DNA of 64,000 nucleotides from Ornithodoros turicata (Eukaryota > Arthropoda > Arachnida > Ixodida > Argasidae): positions 131,888,123 through 131,952,122 of the forward strand of contig NC_088202.1 of assembly GCF_037126465.1 (NCBI RefSeq). Reading direction: 5' to 3'. Within the stretch, counting starts at the first letter, position 1. Every line of letters begins with the position of its first letter. A model generated the notes under the pieces. The model did no database searches and was not told the origin of the DNA. It was given only the letters and a program-made list of their open reading frames with translations. The position numbers and the translations under genes are program-made. Positions 33,687 to 45,384 of this stretch are shown here, in pieces.

Positions 33687-34451
33687 CGCTGGTTAAATTG
33701 TTAACTTGATGAGTCATCAAAGGCTGGTTCGTCTTAGAATTTGAAAGTTCCACACACCAAATCGGAACGCTTCGAGTGAGGGACTTAATCCCCCGAATTC
33801 AGAGCCCATTTACAGCTGCACAACTATAGAGCGCGCTGCGCGGGCTGACTTTTCCGGGCCCGACCCGATCCGGGTTACTTTCCGATGGGGCTTTGCGAAC
33901 TTTTTAGGATTCTCATCTCCACCCCCCCCTCCATTTTTTTTTTTTTTTTTGCATAACATCGGCAGTGGATACTTCAACGCAAGTGCTTGTCACAGAATTT
34001 TTAATAAGTATAAATGCAATCAACGAGTATTATCGCCCATTCTCATATCTCACTGTTGTCCGAAAGCCACTAATTAAAGGGGCAATTAATGCACTAAGAC
34101 GGAGAATTAGGGTACTTGGTGCATGGATCCAGTGTATGAAACAGCGCCAGAACACATACAAAGAGAGAGGCAGACGACACAACCGCCGTTAATTAATTAG
34201 TTAATTAGTTTTAGGTAACAAGACATCCAGTACTTACTTACTCTCTTCGAGAGGATGCCTAGCCTGCAGCATAACTGAACTACAAAAACGTCATCCATCC
34301 TGCTTAAGTTTTTTTTTTTTTTAAACTACTGGTGTAACGAAAAACAAAAACACCCTGTATTACTGTTGTCGCTCTAAAACAAGGTGTTTGTATTGATGAC
34401 TGTATAAGATGAGTCATAAAACATTGTGCTGTGTTGTTGTTGACAAGTATA
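33687..34451. other. No gene recognised; T runs and AT-rich words
   Basis: T runs at about 33937-33950 and 34308-34322, and a TTAATTAATTAG repeat at 34190-34210. A word 'TTAAAGGGGCAATTAATGCAC' near 34075 looks like a MITE terminus, but no partner was found. Confidence 0.4.
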
Positions 34452-34453
34452 TA

Positions 34454-35331
34454 CAGGGTGTCCCAGAAAACGTGTCATTGAATTATAATAAAAAAAACTA
34501 CGCCACCTAGAATCATGCGGTCAACAGCATTTGTTCTTATTAGGTTTTTGCCACCTCCAAATGTGAATGTCATGTACTCCAAGTTTAATTACGTAAATAT
34601 TTGCGAACTGAACTCGAAAATTTGCCAAGTAAAGGTCACTTTTTTACCCCACCAATATAAAGGGCGTGCCGAATTCACTCAAATTCATGATAATTCACAG
34701 TGATATTCACGAGCTATCCCATCGGAAAAAATAGCCGAATATCATGCTTTTCGGAGCACCGGACCATAGCGCGCGATGACTTTTTGAGCGAAATCGCTCG
34801 CAGTGCGACGAAAGGAGGTTCCGAAGCCAGCCCACAGAGTGATAGTAGAAAAAGTAACAGTTCTTAAAACAGGGAGAGGGAAAGCATTATCCCAGCGAAA
34901 GTCGGACGTGATAAGCCGTGCCTGTTTTATCTCTTTCTGCGATGTAGGGGAGGGCTGGGTTTCCAACCTCCTTTCGTCAGACTGACAAAGATTGCGCTGA
35001 AAAATTCATCGTGCGCTATTCTGTGCGACCCCCGTAGAGCATGATGTTCGGCTATTTTTTCCGATGGGATAGCTTCTGAATATTCCTGTCAATTATCATT
35101 AATTTGACTAAATTAGACACGCTCTTCACATTGGTGGGGTAAAAAAGTGACTTTTACTAGGCAAATTTCCGACTTAAGCTCGCAAAAGTTTACATAATTA
35201 AGTTTACGTTACACGACATTGACATGAGGAGGTGGCAAAAACCCAGTAAGAACAAATGCCATTGACCGCATGACTCTAGGTGGTGTAGTTTTTTTATTAT
35301 AATTCAATGACACGTTTTCTGGGACACCCTG
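34454..35331. mobile_element. 878-bp palindromic MITE, copy 1
   Basis: TA-flanked (34452-34453 and 35332-35333) element beginning CAGGGTGTCCCAGAAAACG and ending in its complement. The two halves are complementary almost to the middle: beyond the ends they share the CCACCTAGA block, TTTTTGCCACCTCC, ATCCCATCGGAAAAAATAG and GACGAAAGGAGGTT. Each arm is therefore around 400 bases, with moderate divergence. CAGGGTGTCCC ends plus a TA duplication point to the Tc1/mariner superfamily. Short frames inside are not transposase. The copy at 44392-45259 is the same element in reverse orientation. Confidence 0.85.
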
Positions 35332-35333
35332 TA

Positions 35334-37649
35334 TAGATCCTCGGAGATGATTTCTCCGCAACAAACAGAACCCTATAGGGTCCCTGAACATCTCTCATCT
35401 GAAGCTCTCTCAGGAACGCTTTGTAATCAATCTACCTGGTCTTTCCTTCCTCTATCGTACATCCTCTCATCCAGTGGACATCCACACGGGACATATAGCT
35501 TGGACGTTAACCATCCTTCGCGCGCAAACATTCAGAACCCCATCTCTCGCTTCCTTTCAACGAAACGCTTAGCATTAGGGCTGGCCTTAAATCACCTTCA
35601 CAGGTCCTGCTCCTGTTCCGCAGTAATACCACAATGCCCCGCACCTCCTCAACCCCCCCCCCCTCCCCCAGTACCTCCCCTTCTCGAGAAATGTCCGAAC
35701 GAGCATTTACGCTTTCGACCCATCTTGTCAGAAAGTCTCGAGAACACAATGTGTCCGCCTTCATAGTCATTTCCCTGCGGTCCCGCGAGTATGTGTCAAA
35801 ACTGGACTCTGTGCCTATCAATAAGACCTATCTTTGCGACGTTCGCCACGTTATTGCAAAGGCTGTCGCTCCAAAAAGGAGCGACATTCACGGTGCTGAC
35901 CTCCTGTGGTTCTTCCTCGAACCCTGCCATACTTTTTTTATGGTTTTCTTTTTCTAAAACTATCCTGCCCCACGTCGTCCGCGTTGAAGTTGGGCCTATT
36001 TACATGGAGCCAACACAAACAGCCTTTCTCCCCTCGTCCACTGCCTCGGGCCAGAGAGGTAGAATTATTTGGCTCTTAAGCTATTCGAGGCTCGCCAGGT
36101 ATATAGAATGCAGAGACCGTATATACAAAAGCGTCTCATGTTAGCATCGGGGCGTATAAAAAGAATCTCCCCTGCTCTGCCCGAAGAAAGAATATTTTTG
36201 TGCCAACGTTCGAGCGCCTCTATCACAATACCCCGACCTGACCTACAAATTTTATGCCAGATTCGCGTTTACTTTATTTAGAACGTTTTGCATACGGCGA
36301 GGAAAACTGTCGTCTTGTCAAGTGTTGGGACAGCTGATGAGAGATGCGCCCGCGACGTGATCTGCACTCCCGCCGCATCTTGGAACGGTGTCAGCAGCGA
36401 AGATAATAGTGCGTTGATAGCTAAAGGCTTACCTGCTATACTTAAGACAAAATATGTGCGTAATATATATCGCAATTTATTCATATATTCTTGTTATAAA
36501 ACCGATCCCAAACACAAGACTCATGTATATGTGAAACTCTCATCGTCACAATGGATGGCGGTATAAGCTGTTACTTTAAATTTGAGGTATTCACGTTCAG
36601 GTAAGGTCGGTAAGGTTCAGGTAAGCTATGGACTGCTTTGATGTTGAAATTCTTTTATGGGACAGAAATGTGCTTGACTGCTTCATGTCTGCGTGATCGG
36701 AAACAAGTTTTTGTCCGAATTGCAATATAGAGAATGTTAAATATAATTAAGTAGCCTGAAAAAAAAAAAGGAAAAATTCTGCGAAGAAAAGACAAAGCTG
36801 CAACGAAGAAAAAATTCAGAGCTTTGAGCACCAGTTTCACCTCATTACAAGCTCCAGCAAAGCAACTCTGACGATCACTCAAAGACGCCTGAGCGCTGCG
36901 TCAATGTGAAAAAGCTGCTCACCCCGCGTGTTTTTTTTTTTTTTTTTCCGCTCGCTGCTTTTCTTCTCCTTTTAATCGTATTCAACTTCATCAACCGATG
37001 AATCTCAACTGCAATTTACGTCCTTTCAAGACAAGTTCATTTCCCTTGCGGCTTCCGCGGCTCCCATCGCAAGTTCTTGCGGGACCTCGTCCCGGGAGTT
37101 TAGAGAAGTTTCTTTTTCTTTTTTTTTTTTTTCTAAAAATGCGGCCTCCGCCCTCTGCATAGTATACCGTTTGTGGGTGGGGTTCCTTCTGACGGGTGAA
37201 GAGGCACCGCTCCCAAGATGGTGTCTATCATCGTTCAGCGTAGACGTGGTTTCAAGAAAGCTGCATCCATGTTTATGGGTGTTTCAGCTGGAACTGTCTC
37301 TCGGCTCAAAATTGACTCCGCGCTTTAACGGCCTTTTTCGGAAGTGTTGCCGAATCGTTTTCAGGGGCGAAGCGACGAGTGCCGACTTGATTCATAGCAA
37401 TGCTTTTTTTTTTTTTACGTTCAAGTATAATGGTTTTTTCTTGCGCTTTGTTTTTTCACCCTCTTCCGTTCGTATACGTACGAGCTGCTGGAGATACTTG
37501 CAACGAACAATGTATAGCTTCCGTACTCAGAACGTGTCAGAGCCCCTAATGATAGAATTTGGCTGTTGAAAATGGCAGAAATATGTTTCTTTTATATCGC
37601 AAGTGCGGGCAACTTTACAAATGCTTACTCATTTAACGGAACGCGCGCA
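35334..37649. other. No gene recognised
   Basis: About 2.3 kb. Frames up to 139 codons (35347-35766, plus) lack domains; a C run near 35648-35668 encodes a proline stretch. T runs lie at 36931-36948 and 37108-37131. Nothing is supported. Confidence 0.45.
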
Positions 37650-37832
37650 TCAGCTACGAGCTCTTCAAGCCCTCATCTCCTCCTTAGCAGCAACAGGGCT
37701 CCTGCGTGAACTCTGAACATTCATCTTCACCGTCACTCACCATCTTCTCCTCCTCAAGCAATGGGATGGGGTGCCGCCTCAGCGGCGAAACATCCCACTA
37801 CATCTCCATTACTTATTTGTTGTTGTTGTACC
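37650..37832 (+). pseudogene. LINE ORF2 C-terminus and 3' tail
   Basis: The plus-strand frame ends RAHQLRALQALISSLAATG, then LLREL-stop near 37714, the same C-terminal style as the fragment at 14660-14830. About 115 bases of 3' UTR follow, with ATGGGATGGGGTGCCGCC, CAGCGGCGAAACATCCCAC and a terminal (GTT)n run (37818-37828). It is 5'-truncated; only the end of the ORF remains. Confidence 0.6.
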
Positions 37833-39219
37833 GCAGCACGTGCAGTTAATAATTGAGCCTCGGTATGCAATAGGGAATAAGTCAACTTATCCCCTTTTTA
37901 CTATTTTTGCTGCGATGACATCTACATACCAGTGTGCACCTGTGCATGAAAATTTACGACCTTATTGTGATTTGCTGGCCTGCTACAGCATGGTGAAAAA
38001 CGGGAAATGCATGTGTGTGAAAGGGACCGGGACAATCAGATCAGGCCCCTTTTCTCGGTTTGGGATTTTTCGACTTATCCCCTTATTGCATACAGAGGTT
38101 CAATTGTGGAAATTTCGTCAGAATTTTGGCGGAGAAAGTCTACTCCACGCATTAAAACGTAGACACTAAACAAGTTATGATTCAAAATGGCTTCGACTCT
38201 GCGCTCGGTGAGCAGAACACTAATCATGCCTTCGACTGGTTGCTTCCGATGGCTCTAGAGCGCTCTGGAGTGACGTCTTGTCCACGACTAATTGAAACAC
38301 AGCACTCTTACGGCATTCAACTACTAGTTGGTTTGGAGCCCTTTCCTCCAAGCTTTCTGGAGTGTTCTCAGTGGTTGCGAAGTCTGGTTGGGTTCTGGTC
38401 ACGTGACAGCACCAGCTTCCGCTGAGTCGTGTTTCTGTTCCGCCATGCCATGTTCTGCACTTGTGTCGTCGTTTTCACTTCGAGGGAAACACCGGAAGTG
38501 ACGTGAGTTAACATTCCCTCTCCGCTCGAACATGCCGCGCTCGGCTTCTGCACAATTCCTCCGGCGCGGAGCCGGAGTGAGATGCGATCTGATCAGCTGC
38601 AGCTCGGAGTATCTAGACGACCAGTCGAAGACACCATAAAATAGGGAGCCAGCCCTGCCGCGTAAAGTCGAGCCAAGCTCTCTGGAATCATGAACTCGTA
38701 ACACGACAAAGGGGGCGACTAAACCCGGACTCTGTGCCCTGCCGACGCCTGCCAGATCGTTATCACGTTTTACTTATCCTAGCCAGCGCTAGACTATCAG
38801 GCCTCGCGGCCCAGTCACTCTGAACACACCATGTGAGTGAGGCAAAATTATCTCACTAGCTCCCCCACCAGGTTGGTTGGTTTGGTGTACGGAAAAATAA
38901 AATGGAGAATGTGGCAGTCATGAAGAGTACCAGTACTATTCCAGTTCAATTAAACATCCAGTGAAGTAAAAATAATGAGAGTTGAGGAGTAGTCACATAC
39001 GTCACATGATTGTCACAGTGCGTCACAGTCACAGTACATCCACCAGCGTAGTGTCTGTGGAAAACTGCACGAACGCCTGGAGGGCTTGGAATTGTTTGGT
39101 CGGAGGGCAAGGACCTAGGACCTTCGTTGCATCAAAAGGGGACGGCTGTCCAGTGCGAAGGTGGTCCTGAGATGCTGCCGCCGCTGCTGATAGCGTCGAC
39201 AGGACACTATGACATGTAC
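37833..39219. other. No gene recognised
   Basis: A 132-codon plus-strand frame (37771-38169) overlaps the LINE tail and has no known domain. No other feature. Confidence 0.4.
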
Positions 39220-39300
39220 ATGATGATGATGATGATGATGATGATTCGGGTTTTTATGGCGCATGAGCAACTAAGGCTATAATGCGCCAATACTGTGATA
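39220..39300 (-). repeat. (ATG)n microsatellite plus retroposon 3' tail
   Basis: A 26-base ATG run (39220-39245) is followed by TTCGGGTTTTTATGGCGCAT, then AACTAAGGCTATAATGCGCC. This is the same arrangement as 5817-5905: on the minus strand a GGCGCATTATAG body, ATAAAAACCCGAA, then (ATC)n. Confidence 0.65.
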
Positions 39301-40517
39301 TATGATCTCTTTACCAGTTAAAAGATAACAATCAATTTAAAACTGATATAAACATAAAAAATATATGTGAATTCAGATATCTCTTAGGTATCCAGCTATG
39401 ACATGTACAGGAGAAAGAAAGTGACACCTAGCATTGCTCAGAACCGTATTTCGCTCATCAAGAAGTCTATCAGGAGCACAATACTTTCGCTATGCGATGT
39501 CTCATAACAGCGAAAAAAGCAAAATAACAGCAGCCCGAAACAGCAAATATGGACGGTGCTGCGCGACCTTGGACGCCCGGCATGCTCTCCCGGCCTGACG
39601 TAGTCATGTCCGTGTTACGTAGCATCAGATTCAAACAACTCAGGGGAAAGAGGGAAATACACTTGAGGCTTACGTGTCTGTGTCGTCCCTAATTGCGGTC
39701 GGACTTGGCCAAATCTCGTTGTTTACGTAGCATCAGCTTTGGGAGCAGCCGCGAGGTCTCATTTCTCACTGAAAACATTAGTCTTCTACGGAGGGTTAGC
39801 GGCGCTACTTGCGGGGGGGAGGACTTTCTACGTCACGTAATGACGTCACCACCACTCCTGCTCCCTAAAGGACTTCAGTTGCTCGAGGCTGTGCACATCA
39901 AACACCTCGCGCGCGCGCTACAGGCTAGGATCGCCGTTCTTGTGCTCAAATACATGTTATCTGCGCGCAATACGCCGCAGTAAAAAACGAAGAATTGAAG
40001 GAGGTGGCCTTCACAGCTCATGACGCTGACACAAAAGTCAGTTGGGTGTACCACCCTATACATAACACAAGACAAAGCGGAAACAACGCCTCAGCGGAAG
40101 TGCATAACATGAGGTAATTGCGGTGCTACTTTCGCTCCACTGACCTTTGCCTCATTAGGTGTTGTCGTCCAGATCACAACAGACAAGGACACAACAGACG
40201 TTTAAAAATAAAATACAGGATTCTAAAGGAAGTCCTGCATGGCATCCTGCACGACGCATTCAAAAACAGGGAAACGTTGATGACTTGACTCTATCCGCGT
40301 CGTTGAGCTTCGCTTGCGTCCGATGAGCTCTGGAAGCGCCGGATGCCCGAGGTATTTGTCGTGCTTGCTAAGCAGAGAAGGCATCAGTCATCATCGCTCA
40401 AGTGCGGTAGGACGAGTAGCGACGAAAAGGACGTCGGAAAACGCAACGCACGCCTCGTCAAGTGCCGTTCTTACGGGAACAGCACCTTGTGCTCCTAAAA
40501 CGCAGCACCCTTTAAAA
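39301..40517. other. No gene recognised
   Basis: Unique-looking DNA with a short GC-rich alternating patch (39910-39920). Frames are below 120 codons and unrecognised. Confidence 0.4.
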
Positions 40518-40519
40518 TA

Positions 40520-41447
40520 CGAGGGGCGTTCAAGTCATACCGGGACACTCTGTCTCCTGAGTGTACAAATGGCTCCCGCCACTTCTTTTTCATCATTTTC
40601 GCACGCGACAGGCCTCCGCGTTCACCACGTAGCGGCCCAAAGTTTGTGCAAAACAGAAGACACGTGCTAGACAAGATGGCCGACAACGAGGTGAGCGCGC
40701 ACATCAAACAGCGAATTGTCATGAAGTTTCTCGTGAATGAAGGCGTAAAGTCATCTGAAATTCACAGAAGACTTCAGGCTTAGTATGGCCACGATACACT
40801 AGCCGCAGCAAAGCGTTTGAGTGGTGCAAACGGTTCCGAGACGGCCGTACATCAGTGCGGGACGATCCCGGCCGGGGCGGCTCAGAGCCCGGTGTCAGAG
40901 TTCCTGAGAACATCCAAGTTGTGGAGCGCCTGATCCTCAAGGACCGACAGATAACATGTCTTTAACTGGCTCGAAAGACGGACCTTTCTGTGGGAACCTT
41001 GAACATTATCATTCATTCACACATCCAATTTCGGAAAGCCGGGCCTCATCACCAGAGGAGTCCTCCTCCTACAGGAGAATGCACGCCTGCATACCGCGCA
41101 TCTCACGGCACGCACCTTACAGGAATTTGGCTGGGAGTTGCTGCCACATCCCCCTTACAGTCCAGACCTCGCCCCCAGCGATTTCCATCTCTTCGGGCCA
41201 CTGAAGGCGTTCCTTGGGGGCCGCCACTTCAGCTGTGACGACGAGGTCAAGAATGTGGTCCGATCATGGCTGCTACGCGTCGGTAAGGATTTCTACGCTG
41301 CTGGCATCCAAGCCCTCGTGAAACGCTGGGACAAGTGCATTAGTGCAGCTGGAGATTACGTTGAAAAATAAAACTAATTTCTCGCCTCTAAGTTCATTTT
41401 ACTTTTGCGAAAAATGAAAAGTCCCTGTTTGACTTGAACGCCCCTCG
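40520..41447 (+). mobile_element. Mariner element, internally deleted
   Basis: Perfect 18-bp terminal inverted repeats (40520-40537 and 41430-41447, starting CGAGGGGCGTTCAAGTCA) are flanked by the TA target duplication (40518-40519 and 41448-41449). At 928 bp it is about 350 bp shorter than typical 1.3-kb mariners. The transposase remnant is described separately. The perfect ends mean it could still be a substrate for a transposase supplied in trans. Confidence 0.92.
40676..41371 (+). pseudogene. Mariner transposase remnant
   Basis: The gene encoded the DD34D transposase that cuts and rejoins element ends. It starts MADNEVSAHIKQRIVMKFLV (N-terminal helix-turn-helix), hits a stop near 40783, and continues in other frames with FEWCKRFRDGRTSV and ARKTDLSVGTLN, typical of the DNA-binding and linker regions. 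A deletion then removes the segment with the first catalytic aspartate. After it come QENARLHTA (the family has D where E now stands), HPPYSPDLAPSDFHLF and the usual C-terminal GDYVEK before the stop. With stops, frameshifts, a lost catalytic block and a changed acidic residue, it is non-functional. Confidence 0.93.
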
Positions 41448-41449
41448 TA

Positions 41450-42721
41450 TGACGGAAAAGTTGGGAGGAGTCGAGCTTCAAACTGCAACGAAACATTCTT
41501 TCCATGAGGACAATTATTACCGTGAATGAATGAATTAATGAATGAATGGCGTAGAGTTCTGACACTTTTCGCGTGTTTGAGGAATGTGCGATTAATATTC
41601 TAATTAAGTAGTTGGTCAAATTAGCAACTTTGTTATGCAGTGTGTGCATGTATCTCTGTACCTCTATTTTCTTCTTTTCTTTTTGCTCCGCACGACTAAT
41701 TGTAAATGTTCCTGAGCAATGTACGTCTCCTTTATTATTGTAACATCTTTTTAACCAAAGGCATATAGCATGTATATTCGAGAGTTCAGAGACCCAGCGT
41801 ATATAGGAGAAAAAACAGTAGAGATGTGAATATTTCAATGTTTTTCCGTTGGTATACATTCCGCTACCCGCTGCGTGATCACTGTAACAGCTAGGTGATG
41901 GTCCAAAGACACCAGCCGAAAGAAATGCTGGAAGCTCGTCTTCACAAAGAAGAAGGTTATATCGAGTTCGGCGTCACACACAAAAAAGGATAATGCTTAT
42001 CCACCAACATGCCGTATGATAAGGCGGGATCGGACCGCTCCTTTCACAGCAAGGACATGCAGAACACAAACCACGATCAAACTTTAGTTATCTCGCCCAC
42101 ATGCAGAAAAGATAAGCCGCGACGCGATGCGTATAAGATATGCAAACATTCGTAACGCCAACGTACACAGAGTTCAACACCCTTCGGGGACAGTTTCTTC
42201 TTGCATCGGCGCTAGCTTGCACTGTGGAACCTTGTCACTTCGATTCTAAATGAGACAAAGTCACGTTCTTCAGCAAAGATGCCTTCATTTAGATACCCCA
42301 CTAGATAAGGACTGCTCATCATTATTACGGCACGGACGCTGGCAGGGTCATCTGATTAGCCGACCAGGATGAAGACCTGATGGAAGTATCCGGATGAACA
42401 TTGGACACCACATATATCAAGTCAGGAAAACAGGACGACGTGGATCGGATGCTCTGCATATCAGAACCACTTCTCGCTTTTGGAATTTTATTCTTGCGAC
42501 TTTTTTTGTGTGTGTTATGTAGAGTCGATGGACGAGCTTAATCTCTACGTCGTGCTACTTCCATGTATACTAAAGCAAGGGAAGCAACTCATGATCCGAA
42601 GGTTATCAATGTTTGAAGGTAGTTATCAAGATACAGGAAATATAACGAGTGTGTCGTGCAAGATACGAATCTTTGGAGCTGGAAAGAAATCTTGAAGGAC
42701 ATGAAAATGTGGTTTGTACGT
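41450..42721. other. No gene recognised
   Basis: Contains a short (AATG)n run at 41523-41547 and a 161-codon minus-strand frame (41374-41859) without a recognised domain that begins beside the mariner end. Confidence 0.4.
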
Positions 42722-42955
42722 ATAATTGATATTTCGTGGATCTACGTCGCGAGACAACTACGATCATGAGCGACGCAAACTGGTCGGTCTGTGAATTAAT
42801 TTCGACAACTGGGGTTCTTTAACGTGCGCGGAAGACGGCGCATCTAAGGAACGTGTACCCTGCCACCAAGTTGCTGGCGTCCTCGGCCGGGTTCGAACCC
42901 GCACCTTGGGATCAGTAGACGAACACGGTACCTACTGAACCACCGGGACGACCCT
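42722..42955 (-). repeat. SINE-B copy (tRNA-derived)
   Basis: The minus-strand head has the B box GGGTTCGAACCC (complement 42889-42900) next to GAGGACGCCAGCAACTTGGT. The body has ACGATCATGAGCGACGC and TTTAACGTGCGCGGAAG. It shares this order with 46735-46952, 51866-52022 and 56745-56968. Confidence 0.8.
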
Positions 42956-43209
42956 TATAAACACAACGCATAAAAACGAATGGAAGCGCTTAAATCGTGC
43001 ATATTTCAACGTATTTCACTTTATTTTCGAAACTTTTTTGTTAGACTCTTCCATTTGGCCCCACGTCGTTTCATTCATTAAATATCATTTCCTTTTCTTT
43101 TTTAGTAAACATACCCCCCCCCCCCCCACACACACACACACACCCAACAGCGATCCGGTGAAGCAAAATTGAAGTAAAAGGTGCAGGTCGGGTGCCACGA
43201 CAAAAAAAG
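42956..43209. repeat. C run and (CA)n tract
   Basis: A run of about 16 C (43113-43128) passes directly into (AC)n (43129-43142). The rest of the interval is unremarkable. Confidence 0.8.
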
Positions 43210-43375
43210 AGTGGGGAATAATGATGAAAGAAGGAAGTCACTGAAAAGGTCAAGCAAGCTGTAGGACTCGAACCCACATCTTCTGGATTACCTACAGCTG
43301 ACTAACCTTTTCAGTGACTTCACTTGAGGCTTTCTGTGCATGTGTCCTTTCTGTGTGTGCCCAGCCAATTGTCTC
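43210..43375. repeat. Two SINE-C pieces in inverted arrangement
   Basis: The left piece (about 43227-43287, minus strand) reads AGTCACTGAAAAGGT...AGCTGTAGG...CACATCTTCTGG. The right piece (about 43288-43375, plus strand) reads CTACAGCTGACTAACC, TTTTCAGTGACTTC and the tail CTTGAGGCTTTCTGTGCATG. Together they form an inverted repeat that could fold. Confidence 0.7.
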
Positions 43376-44389
43376 ATGGGGAATATATTTTAAAAAAAAA
43401 GGAAATATCGCCGGCTTTTATATTTATTTTTTAATAGCCAACGTGCCCATGCTATAAGGCTTACATATCGACGAAGGAATACATACGGTGTCGATCAATA
43501 AATCTCCAAAATCATAGTGGCTCAAATGCGGACCTAGTCGGGCAACGCAGCGCTCGGGGATTCGTTAAGCCGGTCTCTCACGAACGTTTTTCTCAGCCGT
43601 GTTTTTAACCCTATATTTCTTTTTCTTTCTGTCAGTAAAAAAATGTTTTTCAATGCAGTAGTACTGTTGAAATAAGAATATTCGAATTTTAACAAAATCT
43701 GCGAGGTTTTCAGGCGACCGTCAACCAAATTTGTGTATGTATCATATATGATACATTATGCAGTGGAGGGTAAAAATGGTTGCCCACAATTACTAGGAGA
43801 AGTTGCAAAAACGGCACTTATTTCATACATCTAAGTATGCAGAAACATTACAGTTTACAATGAAAACCATTCAAAGTGAAAAATTTCACAACAATTTGTG
43901 TCTTTGGTGAAGCGGAAGTGCAAGGTTGTGGCCCATAGGCACATCTGAAACCAAAATGCCATTTCGCGTTCATGGCTAATCCGCACGAAAAATACGGCAT
44001 CAGACTTAAAAAAAGAAACACCTAAATACTGGGGAATTCCATCAATGAACCACTCCATAACTGCATAGAGTATCATCTGCAATACATACCGAAAAGTTCA
44101 GGTAATAACAGAAGGAACAATGCCAAAAATAAAACTGAAGTTTTGATACACTCAAAAAGACATGTCGAACAATACACAAAAAATATAACCTTTAAACGTA
44201 CAAATACAGAAGAAAAAGGGTTTTTCCAAGTCCAATATCATTTTTTCTGTCTCACGTGCTACCACTTCGTCTTCTTGGAATTCCTGGCTTCACAAATGGC
44301 GCAACAGATGGCCGTATCTCTGCACAGTGTCGTACGACGTTATTAGGAATATGGCACAGCAGGGGAAATTCGGCCCGGACACTTACATA
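43376..44389. other. No gene recognised; 20-bp palindrome
   Basis: A perfect 20-base palindrome, ATGTATCATATATGATACAT, is at 43737-43756. Otherwise AT-rich DNA without recognised genes. Confidence 0.45.
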
Positions 44390-44391
44390 TA

Positions 44392-45259
44392 CAGGGTGTC
44401 CCAGAAAACGTGTCATTGAATTATAATTAAAAAAACTACACCACCTAGAGTCATGCGATCAATGACATTTGTTCTTACTGGGTTTTTGCCACCTCCTTAT
44501 GTGAATGTCGTGTAACGTAAGTTTAATTATATAAATTTTTGCGAGCTTAAGTCGGAAATTTGCCTAGTAAAGGTCACTTTTTTACCCCAGTAATGTGAAG
44601 AGCGTGTCTAATATAGTCAAATTAATGATAATTGACAGGGATATTCAGGAGCTATCCCATCGGAAAAAATAGTCGAAGGTCATGCTCTACGGAGGCCCCA
44701 CAGAATAGCGCACGATCAATTTTTCAGCGCAATCTTTGTCAGTCCGACGAAAGGAGGTTGGAAACCCAGCCCTCTCCGACATCGCAGAAAGAGATAAAAC
44801 AGGCACGGCTTATCACGTCCGACTTTCGCTGGGACAATGCGTTCCCTCTCCCAATTTTAGGAACTGTTACTTTTTCTACTATCACTCTGTGGGCTGGCTT
44901 CGGAACCTCCTTTCGTCGCACTGAAAGCGATTGCGCTCAAAAAGTCATCGCACGCTATGGTCCGGTGCTCCGAAAAGCATGATATTCGGAAATTTTTTCC
45001 GATGGGATAGCTCGTGAATATCACTGTGAATTATCATGAATTTGAGTGAATTCGGCACGTGCTTCATATTGGTGGGGTAAAAAGGTGACCTTTACTCGGC
45101 AAATTTCCGAGTTCAGTTCGCAAATATTTACATAATTGACATTACATTAACTTTAGGAGGTGGCAAAAACCTAATAAGAACAAATGTTGTGGACCGCATG
45201 ATTCTAAGTGGCGTAGTTTTTTTATTATAATTCAATGACATGTTTTCTGGGACACCCTG
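44392..45259. mobile_element. 868-bp palindromic MITE, copy 2 (inverted)
   Basis: TA-flanked (44390-44391 and 45260-45261) with the same CAGGGTGTCCC ends as 34454-35331. Its left half aligns with the complement of copy 1's right half, including CCACCTAGAGTCATGCG and CTGGGTTTTTGCCACCTCC, so the two copies are oppositely oriented. A similar 75-residue frame is present in both, but only because the DNA is conserved. Confidence 0.85.
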
Positions 45260-45287
45260 TAGATGTATAGGGGTGGAAAGAGCATGT

Positions 45288-45384
45288 ATCATGAGAGAGG
45301 TAATCCAGAAGATGTGGGTTAATTCGAGTCCTACAGCTGGCTAACCTTTTCAGTGACTTCCATCTTTCATCGTTAATAGCATGT
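45288..45384 (+). repeat. SINE-C copy
   Basis: A plus-strand copy: GGTAATCCAGAAGATGTGGG, a B-box-like TTAATTCGAGTCC (with an AT insertion), CTACAGCTGGCTAACC, TTTTCAGTGACTTCC and ATCTTTCATCG. It begins 29 bases after the end of the palindromic MITE. Confidence 0.75.

Noticed and set aside
34742..34966. 75-residue frame similar in both palindromic MITEs, as a conserved small protein
   Set aside because: The two elements are nearly identical DNA, so frame conservation is expected without selection.
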